Below, one piece after another: positions 18,564 to 26,049 of a stretch of 64,000 nt of DNA. A program made the position numbers and the translations under genes. The notes beneath the pieces are model-generated. The model ran no database searches. It was not told the origin of the DNA and was given only the letters and a program-made list of their open reading frames with translations. Where the stretch lies: positions 728,712 to 792,711 of the forward strand of contig NZ_NIDE01000017.1 in NCBI RefSeq assembly GCF_002197845.1, given 5' to 3'. This DNA comes from Fimbriiglobus ruber. Lineage in GTDB: Bacteria > Planctomycetota > Planctomycetia > Gemmatales > Gemmataceae. The first letter of the stretch is position 1; the number at the start of each line of letters is the position of its first letter.

Positions 18564-19979
18564 ATGAACTCGACGATGAAATACGTGGTTCTGATCGGGC
18601 TCATCATGGTGGTGGTGTTCGGCGTCACGATTATTTCCATAAACGTCGAGACGCCTGGTCTCGATATACCGGTCGACTCGAAAGACACCGTGAGCGGGGT
18701 GCCGCTTTCGTTCTCGATGACCGCGATGGTCTTCGATCCGGCTCCGCCCGAGGATAAGTGGCCCCAGAAATATTTTCAGGGCTTTTACGAGATCAAGGAC
18801 GAACAAGTTCCGATCCCGTTCTGGTTCCAGAACAGGAACAGCGTGCCGGTTCGTCTGTCGGTGACCGGGCGAAGTTGTACCGCGTGTACGCGAGCGCGGG
18901 TCGGAATAGTGCCCGCGGAGGCACTGCGGACGTTTAAAAAGCAAGCTGCCATGGCCGCACTCGTCCAGGGAGCGTTGCCGGTCCCGGACCTGGCTACTGT
19001 TTTGCCGGCGGTCGCGCTCTTCGACTCCATGAAGTTCCAGGAACTCGAATTCGACCAACCGGGAAGCGGGGTCGACATCCCCGCCGCGGACGCCGATGGG
19101 GCGCCGACCCTGGGCGTGTTCCAGATGATGGTCAAGGTGAACATCATCGGCCCGAAACCGCTCCACGCGATGACCGGCATGCGCGTCGGAAACGGACCGC
19201 CTACCCCGTTACAATTCGACACGGTGGTCCTGGGCGTCCAACCCTGCCTGGTCCACCCGAAGTCGGTTCCGCTCGGCGAACTCCCCGAGGGGGCCGCGGA
19301 GAAAACTGGGACCGTGGTCTGCTGGTCGGCGACCCGGGGGTTCGAGGACTTCCCACCCCCGACGGCGACCGCGGGCGGGAAAGACCCGTTCATCCACCTG
19401 GGTGCGCCGGTGAAGATGACGGACGTGGAGTTGAGTCGGTTCGACGCCGAGCTGGGGCGGGACGGCCAGCACGTCCGCGCGATCAGCGGGTACACGATCC
19501 CGTACACCGTCTACCGCCGCCTGCCGGACGCGGTCACAGTTCCGCCCGGCACCCCGCGCGAGCCGGACATCGGCCCGTTCGAGCGGTTCATCGACGTGGC
19601 CGGCGTCGGCAACCAGGCGTACCGGGTGCCGGTGACCGCGACCGTGACCGGACTGGTCAACCTGACGGACGGCAAACAGGTCGATTTCGAGAAGAGTTTT
19701 GCGACCGCTTACGGGGCGTCGATCGAGAAGACGTTGGCCTCGAGCCGGACCGACCTTGCGCTGGAAGTTCTGGCCGACGAAACCACGCCCCGGTATCTGA
19801 AGGCAACGCTGTCCGAGCCGCGGGTCGAGGCCGGGCGAAAGCTGTGGACGCTGAAAGTCACGGTGCCGCCCAACGCCTGCTCCGGCCCGCTCCCGCCCGA
19901 CAGCGCCGTGGTCTTGCGCGGAAAAACGGGCGGGGAAGTTCAGAAGGTTCGGGTCGGGGTGAAGGGCGCGGGAAGATAG
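18564..19979 (+). CDS. Membrane-anchored exported protein, DUF1573-like segment, function unknown
   Basis: A 471-residue protein with one N-terminal transmembrane helix (YVVLIGLIMVVVFGVTIISI) and a long extracytoplasmic part. ATG 18564 places the anchor at the N-terminus; longer in-frame extensions add only Arg/Pro-rich sequence. Residues about 85-120 (IPFWFQNRNSVPVRLSV, then RSCTACTRARVGIVP) resemble the 'F.f.N....pl.i....sC.C' pattern of DUF1573-type beta-sandwich domains in planctomycetes. The rest is beta-rich without recognised motifs. Function unknown. A hairpin with a T-rich tail follows. Confidence 0.7.
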   Translation: MNSTMKYVVLIGLIMVVVFGVTIISINVETPGLDIPVDSKDTVSGVPLSFSMTAMVFDPAPPEDKWPQKYFQGFYEIKDEQVPIPFWFQNRNSVPVRLSVTGRSCTACTRARVGIVPAEALRTFKKQAAMAALVQGALPVPDLATVLPAVALFDSMKFQELEFDQPGSGVDIPAADADGAPTLGVFQMMVKVNIIGPKPLHAMTGMRVGNGPPTPLQFDTVVLGVQPCLVHPKSVPLGELPEGAAEKTGTVVCWSATRGFEDFPPPTATAGGKDPFIHLGAPVKMTDVELSRFDAELGRDGQHVRAISGYTIPYTVYRRLPDAVTVPPGTPREPDIGPFERFIDVAGVGNQAYRVPVTATVTGLVNLTDGKQVDFEKSFATAYGASIEKTLASSRTDLALEVLADETTPRYLKATLSEPRVEAGRKLWTLKVTVPPNACSGPLPPDSAVVLRGKTGGEVQKVRVGVKGAGR

Positions 19980-20036
19980 TGAAAAATGAAACGGTAAAAA
20001 ATCAATAAAGACGCCCCGTCTGGGCGATAGATTTGG

Positions 20037-20060
20037 GGGCCGTCAACGCGGCCCTCTTTG
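20037..20060 (+). terminator. Probable intrinsic terminator
   Basis: GGGCCG (20037-20042) pairs with CGGCCC (20049-20054) and is followed by TCTTTGTTTAACTTTTACG. The stem is short but the T-rich tail is good. It lies 58 bases after the preceding stop codon. Confidence 0.5.
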
Positions 20061-20174
20061 TTTAACTTTTACGTTTTTCCTTTTTGTACTTTACTTAAGC
20101 TGGCCTCGCGTGTGTGGGCTGGATCGGGTATGCCGGAATAAATGGCTTTATTCCGTTCTCGGAGGGAGATCGAG

Positions 20175-22037
20175 ATGTCCGAGCGGACTTCCGACGCGCA
20201 TTTGTCCCCGACCCCGTCGCCGGCCAGTCCGGCTTCCGACGTTGCGCCGACCCGTGCCCGTAATCCGTGGCTGTTGCGGGCGGCGGCTGGGGTGTTGGTA
20301 GTCGTCTGCGTCGTCGTGGCGACCGGGTTTTGGATGAAGAACCGGCCCGAACCAACTCCCACTCCGGAGCCCGCGGAAGGTGAACCCAACGAACCGAAGG
20401 TCGGCGGCGTCGGCCTGTTCGCCAGCTGGCCCAAGGACGCGCCCGAGCTGGCGATCGTCCTCACCGGGCAAACCTACGGCTACCTCTCCCCGTGCGGGTG
20501 CAGTCGGCCGCAGAAGGGCGGCCTGGAGCGGCGGGCGAACTTCATCGACACGCTCAAGGCGAAGGGCTGGCCCGTGATCGGCCTCGACCTCGGGGACGCC
20601 GCCCCCCCGAAGGGCGTCCACAAGCAAAACCTCCTCAAGTACAAGTACACGATGCTGTCCCTGGCCGAGATGGGGTACAAGGCTATCGGGCTCGGGGAAT
20701 ATGACTTCGCCGCCGGGTTGTACGACCTGCTCGCCGAATACACGCTCAACAACCCGGGCAACCCGCCGACCATCGTGGCCAGCAACCTCATGGGCGTCCA
20801 GCGCGGACCGGGCGGGAAGCCCTTAAAGTTTTTCTCTCGCGCGGAAAAGTTCCCCGGCGGACCGAACGGCCGGCCAATGATCCCGGGCTACGAAGTCTTC
20901 GCGGAGCAAGGCAAGCCGACGATCGGCATCGTGAGCGTGGCCGGTCCGACCGTGTCCGAGAAAGTCGAGAAGATCGACCCGGAGTTCACTTTCGAGAATA
21001 ACGGGAACGCCATTAAAGGCGCGCTCGGCGCGATCAACAAAGCCGTGGCCACCTTGCCCAATCCCCCGGCCAAGCCGACCATTCAGGTACTCATGTACGT
21101 GGGCAAGATGGAACACGCGAGGGAAGCGGCCAAGGCGTTCCCGCAGTTCCAGCTGATCCTGTGCCAGTCCGACGACTCCGAGCCGCCGCAGTTTCCGACC
21201 CCGGCGAACAACGGCAAGACGTTGATCGTTCAGGTGGGGCACAAGGGGCAGAGCGTCGGCGTCATCGGCGTATATCCCAAGGGGGCCGGGTACGAGCTGA
21301 AGTACCAACTGGTACCGCTCGGCGAGGAGTATCTGACCCCGCCCGGGCCGGCTGCGGCCAAGAACAACAAGGGGCTTCAATTCCTCGAGGAATACAGCCT
21401 GGAGGTTAAGAAGCAGGATCTCCTCAAGCTGTACGTGGCCAAACAAACCCCACACACGATCCAGATTCAGAACCCGGCCGCGAACGTCGCTTTTGTCGGC
21501 GCCCAGGTGTGTGCAGGGTGCCACGCAGCCGAGTTCAAGGTCTGGAGCGCTACCAAACATGCCCAGGCGACGACTGCCCTTGTCCAAGCGACGCGGCCGA
21601 GTAACCGCCAGTTCGATGGCGAGTGTCTGGAGTGTCACACGACCGGGATGCGTTACCAGACTGGGTTCAAAGACGCGGTCACGACCCCCAACCTGCTCGG
21701 CAACCAGTGCGAAAACTGCCACGGCCCCGGCAGCGCCCACGCGGCCCAGCCCAACAACAAGGTCTTCCTCGCCGCCCTGATGGCCCCGTGGAAGACCAAG
21801 CCGGGCGACAAGCTCCCCGACCTCGCCACGCTGAACAAACTGGCCAAACTCAAGCCCGTCGAGCGGGAGGCCGTGAAGCTGAAAGAGAAAGCGGTCGTCA
21901 ACGCCGTCTCCGGCATGTGCATGAACTGCCACGACACGGAGAACGACCCGAAGTTCGATTTCTACGAGTACTTCCCGAAGATCTACCACAGCGGGCTGAA
22001 AGCCGCCGGGCTGCCCCCTGGTGTGGGGGAAAAGTAA
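20175..22037 (+). CDS. Exported tetrahaem cytochrome c with N-terminal phosphoesterase-like domain
   Basis: A 620-residue protein. ATG 20175 is chosen because GGAGGGAG lies 7-14 bases upstream. A single helix (LLRAAAGVLVVVCVVVATGFW) anchors or exports it. Residues about 90-350 resemble a 5'-nucleotidase/metallophosphoesterase-like domain (LSPCGCSRPQKGGLERRANF, VIGLDLGDA, GYKAIGLGEYDFAAG), though the usual metal-binding His/Asp set is incomplete. The C-terminal part has four CxxCH haem sites: CAGCH at about 446, CLECH at 484, CENCH at 512 and CMNCH at 582, arranged as in cytochrome c-554-type domains. A periplasmic redox role is likely; substrate unknown. Confidence 0.85.
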   Translation: MSERTSDAHLSPTPSPASPASDVAPTRARNPWLLRAAAGVLVVVCVVVATGFWMKNRPEPTPTPEPAEGEPNEPKVGGVGLFASWPKDAPELAIVLTGQTYGYLSPCGCSRPQKGGLERRANFIDTLKAKGWPVIGLDLGDAAPPKGVHKQNLLKYKYTMLSLAEMGYKAIGLGEYDFAAGLYDLLAEYTLNNPGNPPTIVASNLMGVQRGPGGKPLKFFSRAEKFPGGPNGRPMIPGYEVFAEQGKPTIGIVSVAGPTVSEKVEKIDPEFTFENNGNAIKGALGAINKAVATLPNPPAKPTIQVLMYVGKMEHAREAAKAFPQFQLILCQSDDSEPPQFPTPANNGKTLIVQVGHKGQSVGVIGVYPKGAGYELKYQLVPLGEEYLTPPGPAAAKNNKGLQFLEEYSLEVKKQDLLKLYVAKQTPHTIQIQNPAANVAFVGAQVCAGCHAAEFKVWSATKHAQATTALVQATRPSNRQFDGECLECHTTGMRYQTGFKDAVTTPNLLGNQCENCHGPGSAHAAQPNNKVFLAALMAPWKTKPGDKLPDLATLNKLAKLKPVEREAVKLKEKAVVNAVSGMCMNCHDTENDPKFDFYEYFPKIYHSGLKAAGLPPGVGEK

Positions 22038-22053
22038 GCCAGAGAGATCACCG

Positions 22054-22101
22054 ACGACCGCGGGGCGGTGTTCAGATCGCTGAACACCGCCCCGCGGTCG
22101 T
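22054..22101. terminator. Perfect 22-bp hairpin between convergent genes
   Basis: The arm at 22054-22075 (ACGACCGCGGGGCGGTGTTC..) is exactly reverse-complementary to 22080-22101, with loop ATCG. It lies between the convergent cytochrome gene and the ACT-domain gene, so a bidirectional terminator is likely although there is no U-run. Confidence 0.7.
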
Positions 22102-22242
22102 TACGTCTCGTCTATGACGACAATGCCGCGGGCCATTAAATAGTACAGAAATTCGCTGTCAACTGAGCCCAATGAAAACGGCCACCCAAGGCCCGGGGAA
22201 TTAACCCTGGACCTCGGCCGGCCGATCAGTCGAAGCGGGAAA

Positions 22243-22719
22243 CTAGCAGACCTTCGCGGTGGCGTTCGACCGGTTCACGGCGGACGGTTCGGCGGTGCCG
22301 AGTTCGGCCAACAGCGTCGCGGCCTTGTTCGCGTCGGCCACGCTGTCGAACGTCACGTACCCGACGAACTTGCCGTGGAACACGGACATCACCATGCCGT
22401 GCAGGTTCAGGCCGGCCTTTTCCCAGGCCAGCGTCAGCCGCCCGGCCAGCCCGGCCTTGTCGTCGCCCTCGACCCGCATCACGATCGGCTCGGGCACTTC
22501 GTGCAGGCCGGCCGTCTTGGCGGCCGCGAGCGGACCGCTCCCGGAGATCGGGGCGACGTACAAGTCGCCGTACCCCGGCCTGGTGGCGGACCGCTGGCTG
22601 TACACGTATTCCAGATGCGTGCCGGCCTCGGCCAGCGGCTTCAGTCTGGCCGCGATCCCGCCCGGCTCGTCTTTCACTTCGGTGTGATAGACGTTCACCC
22701 GCTGCATCTTAAAGCTCAC
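22243..22719 (-). CDS. Tandem ACT-domain protein
   Basis: A 158-residue cytoplasmic protein with two ACT-type ligand-binding domains and no enzyme domain. The first spans about 6-60 (VKDEPGGIAARLKPLAEAG, LEYVYSQRS) and the second about 77-140 (VEGDDKAGLAGRLTLAWEKA, LNLHGMVMSVFHGKFVGYV). In both, a Gly follows an Asp/Glu-rich loop before the first helix, as in amino-acid-binding ACT modules. Stand-alone ACT proteins often regulate amino acid metabolism; the ligand is unknown. The gene is monocistronic and diverges from the amidohydrolase gene across 141 bases. Confidence 0.75.
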   Translation of the reverse strand: MSFKMQRVNVYHTEVKDEPGGIAARLKPLAEAGTHLEYVYSQRSATRPGYGDLYVAPISGSGPLAAAKTAGLHEVPEPIVMRVEGDDKAGLAGRLTLAWEKAGLNLHGMVMSVFHGKFVGYVTFDSVADANKAATLLAELGTAEPSAVNRSNATAKVC

Positions 22720-22860
22720 GGTTATTCCCTCCTGTAAATTCGTCCGGGTCCGCGGACGGTGAGTATCGTCCCTGCGCCGTCATCCTACCCCTGGCGGAGT
22801 TGAAAGCAATTCCGTACCTTCCGAGAAATCGCGCCTCTCACCGCGTCCCGAGACCACAAC

Positions 22861-25491
22861 ATGCGACTTGTCTTGCTCACCGCCGCGACGGCGCTCGCCG
22901 CCGGGGTGCCGGCTCTGCCCGTTCGGGCGGCCGACGATTCCGCAATCGTACTGACCAACGCGACCATTTACACCGGCAAAGACACGCCCCCGATTAAGAA
23001 AGGCGGATTGATTATTCGCGACGGCAAAATCGTGAGCGTGTTCGACGCCGCGCCCCCCGAACTTCCGGCCGGCGCCACCGTCCGCGACCTCAAAGGCGCC
23101 GTCGTCATCCCCGGCCTCGTCGACTCGCACTCGCACATCGGGATCTACCCGAAACCGGGCATCGCCGCCCACAGCGACGGCAACGAAATGTCCGGCCCGG
23201 TACAACCCGGGGTGCGGGCCATCGACTCGATCTGGCCGGACGACCCGGGCATCCGCATGGCCCTCGCCGGCGGCGTCACCACCGCGAACATCATGCCCGG
23301 GTCCGGCAACGTGATCGGCGGCCAGACGCTCTACGTGAAACTTCGCGGCCCCGCCGTCGACGACATGCGGATTACGGGCAAACTCCCGGACGGCACCGAG
23401 GTCTTCGGCGGGCTGAAAATGGCCAACGGCGAAAACCCGAAGGGCTACGGCCGGAACAAACAGCAGGCGCCGTTCACGCGGATGAAGGTTGCCGCCCTCC
23501 AGCGGGAACAGTTCGTGAAGGCGAAGGAGTATAAGGCCAAGAAGGACGCGAAGCAGACCGTCGACCGTGACTTGTCGCTCGAACCCTTGGTCGAGGTGCT
23601 AGAGAAAAAGCGAACCGTCCACTTCCACTGTCACCGGGCCGACGACCTGATGACGGCTGTCCGCATCGCCGAGGAGTTCGGCTTCGAGCTGGTCCTCCAG
23701 CACGCCAGCGAGGGCTACCGCGTGGCCGACGTGTTGGCGAAGAAGAAGATCCCCGTCTCGCTGACCCTGATCGACAGCCCCGGCGGGAAGGCCGAGACGG
23801 TCGGCCTGCTCGAAGAGAACGCCTTCGTCCTCGAAAAAGCGGGCGTGCCTGTCTGCATCAACACCGACGACTCGATCACCGAGAGCCGGTTTCTGCTCCG
23901 GACCGGCGCGATCGCCCTCCGCGGCGGTATGAGTGAAACGTCGGCCCTCCGCGCTCTGACGCTCACGCCGGCCAAGGTGATGCACCTCGACCACCGCGTC
24001 GGCTCGCTCGAAGCGGGCAAGGACGCCGACTTCGTGATCCTCTCCGGGGCGCCGTTCTCGGTCTACACGAAGGTGCAGGAAACCTGGATCGAAGGCAAGA
24101 AAGTGTTCGACGCCGCAGCCGCGGCCGACCGACCGTACCGCGACGGCGGGTTCGCGTTGCCGAAGGGGAGCGAGCCGGCGGAGTCGCCCGCAGTCAAAGC
24201 CCCGGTGCCCATCTCGCCCGACGCCGCCCCCAAGCCCGCCAACGCCCCGGCCGGCAAGCCGATCGTCGTCCACGCGAAGCGAGTCCACGTCGGCAACGGC
24301 ACGGTCCTCCTCGACCAAACGATCGTGATCGAGGACGGCAAGATCAAGTCGATCGCCCCGATCAAGAAGGCGGTCACGCCGGCGGGGGCCACGACCCTGA
24401 CGGCCACCGAAGTCACGCCCGGGCTCATCGACCCGGGCACCGTGGTCGGGCTCAGCGGCGCGTGGAACATCCCGGCCGACCAGGACCAGGACGAACCGAG
24501 CGACCCGAACCAGGCCGACCTGCGCGTCCTCGACGGGTTCAACCCGAACGAACCGCTGTTCGAGTTTCTCCGCGCGAACGGCGTGACCACGGTCCACGCG
24601 ACCCCCGGTCGGGCGGTCGTGATCGCGGGCACGACCGGCGTGTTCCGGTGTTCCGGGATCACGGCCGAGCAGGCAGCCCTGAACAAGGGCTTCGCGCTCT
24701 TGGTCAACCTCGGCGAGTCGCCCAAGGACACGTTCAAGGCGAAGGGCCCGCAGACGCGAATGGGCGTGGCCGGGGTAGTGCGGAAAGCGTTCGCGGAGGC
24801 CCAGGTGTACGCCGGCAAGCGGAAGGCCGACCCGGACAAGACGGCCCGTAACCCCAGGCACGAGGCGCTGTCGCCCGCGCTCGACGGCACCCGCCCGGTG
24901 GTCTTCGCGGCCCACCGCGCCGACGACATCCGGACCGCACTACGGATTGCCGACGAGTTCAAGTTGAAGCCGGTGATCGCGCTGGGCACCGAGGCGTACT
25001 TGCTCGCGGACGAATTGGCGAAGCGGAAGGTGCCGGTCATCGTCCACCCGACCATGCAGCGGGCCGGCGGGAACATGGAGACGCTGAACACCCTAATGGC
25101 GAACGCCGCGCTGTTGAAGGCGAAGGGCGTCCCGGTGACGATCGGGACGAGTTACGAGGGGTACGTGCCGAAGACGCGGAACCTGCGGGCCGAGGCCGCG
25201 ATGGCCGCCGCGAACGGCCTCGGCCACGCCAGTGCCTTGAGCGCGGTCACGCTCGATGCAGCCAAGTTGCTGGGCATCGACAAGGACTACGGCAGCCTCG
25301 TGCCGGGTAAAGTCGCGGACGTCGTGCTGTACGACGGCGACCCGTTCGAGCACGCGACGCACGTCACGCTCACGATCCTGGCCGGCAAGGTCGTGTACGA
25401 CCGGGCGGAGTATCTGAAACTCCCGTTCGAGCGGCGCATCCTCCCGCTCCTGGGCGGCGGAGCCGGAGAGGGGTGCTGCATGGGGTGGTGA
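22861..25491 (+). CDS. Exported double amidohydrolase (imidazolonepropionase-like)
   Basis: An 876-residue exported protein with a signal peptide (LVLLTAATALAAGVPALPVRA) and two amidohydrolase-superfamily repeats. The first, about 25-420, has the metal motif HSHIG in GLVDSHSHIGIYP, later HFHCHRADD and LQHASEGYR, and the Asp-bearing CINTDDSI, so it looks active. The second, about 460-860, has the same strand order (VTPGLIDPGTVVGL, VVFAAHRADDIRTA, VPVTIGTSYEGYV) but the HxH is replaced by DPGTV, so it probably lacks a metal site. The repeats are joined by a Pro/Ala-rich linker. Substrate unknown; members are often annotated as peptidase- or prolidase-like. Confidence 0.9.
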   Translation: MRLVLLTAATALAAGVPALPVRAADDSAIVLTNATIYTGKDTPPIKKGGLIIRDGKIVSVFDAAPPELPAGATVRDLKGAVVIPGLVDSHSHIGIYPKPGIAAHSDGNEMSGPVQPGVRAIDSIWPDDPGIRMALAGGVTTANIMPGSGNVIGGQTLYVKLRGPAVDDMRITGKLPDGTEVFGGLKMANGENPKGYGRNKQQAPFTRMKVAALQREQFVKAKEYKAKKDAKQTVDRDLSLEPLVEVLEKKRTVHFHCHRADDLMTAVRIAEEFGFELVLQHASEGYRVADVLAKKKIPVSLTLIDSPGGKAETVGLLEENAFVLEKAGVPVCINTDDSITESRFLLRTGAIALRGGMSETSALRALTLTPAKVMHLDHRVGSLEAGKDADFVILSGAPFSVYTKVQETWIEGKKVFDAAAAADRPYRDGGFALPKGSEPAESPAVKAPVPISPDAAPKPANAPAGKPIVVHAKRVHVGNGTVLLDQTIVIEDGKIKSIAPIKKAVTPAGATTLTATEVTPGLIDPGTVVGLSGAWNIPADQDQDEPSDPNQADLRVLDGFNPNEPLFEFLRANGVTTVHATPGRAVVIAGTTGVFRCSGITAEQAALNKGFALLVNLGESPKDTFKAKGPQTRMGVAGVVRKAFAEAQVYAGKRKADPDKTARNPRHEALSPALDGTRPVVFAAHRADDIRTALRIADEFKLKPVIALGTEAYLLADELAKRKVPVIVHPTMQRAGGNMETLNTLMANAALLKAKGVPVTIGTSYEGYVPKTRNLRAEAAMAAANGLGHASALSAVTLDAAKLLGIDKDYGSLVPGKVADVVLYDGDPFEHATHVTLTILAGKVVYDRAEYLKLPFERRILPLLGGGAGEGCCMGW

Positions 25492-25650
25492 GCGCGGAGC
25501 GGCTGGGAGCTGTGAGGTTGACCCGACAGAAATTGCCGGATCGGCGGCAGTTCGTAGATCGATTCAAGCAGGTTGCACGATTGGCCCAAAAACCAGTTGT
25601 GGAGCGAGGGAGGAGGAGAGAGTCAAGTGGGGGTATCTGGCGCCGATATC

Positions 25651-25932
25651 GTGCGGGTGAAGATTTCGTTGGCACTGTGGGACTTGCATGCGGTTGACAT
25701 CCCCGATGATGAGATGGACCACCGGGAAACGGTTGGGGACGTGGTCCGGTCGATGGTCGCACACGCGGAACGTCAGTCATGTGAGTCTCCGCTGACCGAG
25801 GATGAGGCATTGCCCAAGATTCGGCGACTGATCGCGGACGAGTTGCAGGTTTCACCCGAGCAGGTGACGGTAGACGCGCTTCTGTTCAGTGCCCCGCTGC
25901 GGCTCGATAGCCTTGGCAAGTTCCACCGATGA
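25651..25932 (+). CDS. Acyl-carrier-protein-like small protein with halves in reversed order
   Basis: A 93-residue product from GTG 25651; the frame is open upstream to a TTG at 25573. The N-terminal half, LALWDLHAVDIPDDEMDHRE followed by TVGDVVRSMV, looks like the C-terminal half of an ACP (the usual '..IPDED.E.I.TVGD.V'). The C-terminal half, EDEALPKIRRLIADELQVSP followed by EQVTVDALLF, then LRLDSLGKF, looks like the N-terminal half of an ACP up to the DSL phosphopantetheine site. The protein then stops at TGA 25930-25932. So the two halves are present in swapped order. It may be a degraded tandem ACP or a genuine circular permutation. No acyltransferase or synthase gene is adjacent. Confidence 0.45.
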   Translation: MRVKISLALWDLHAVDIPDDEMDHRETVGDVVRSMVAHAERQSCESPLTEDEALPKIRRLIADELQVSPEQVTVDALLFSAPLRLDSLGKFHR

Positions 25933-26049
25933 CCTGATTACCTTTATATGTAACAGTCTGGGCCGGGTTGCTGAGAGAAATCGTTCGGCGAGCTGAGGCG
26001 AACCGCGGGTCACGGTATGTGTCCTTCGTGGATAGTGCCATGATGATCC

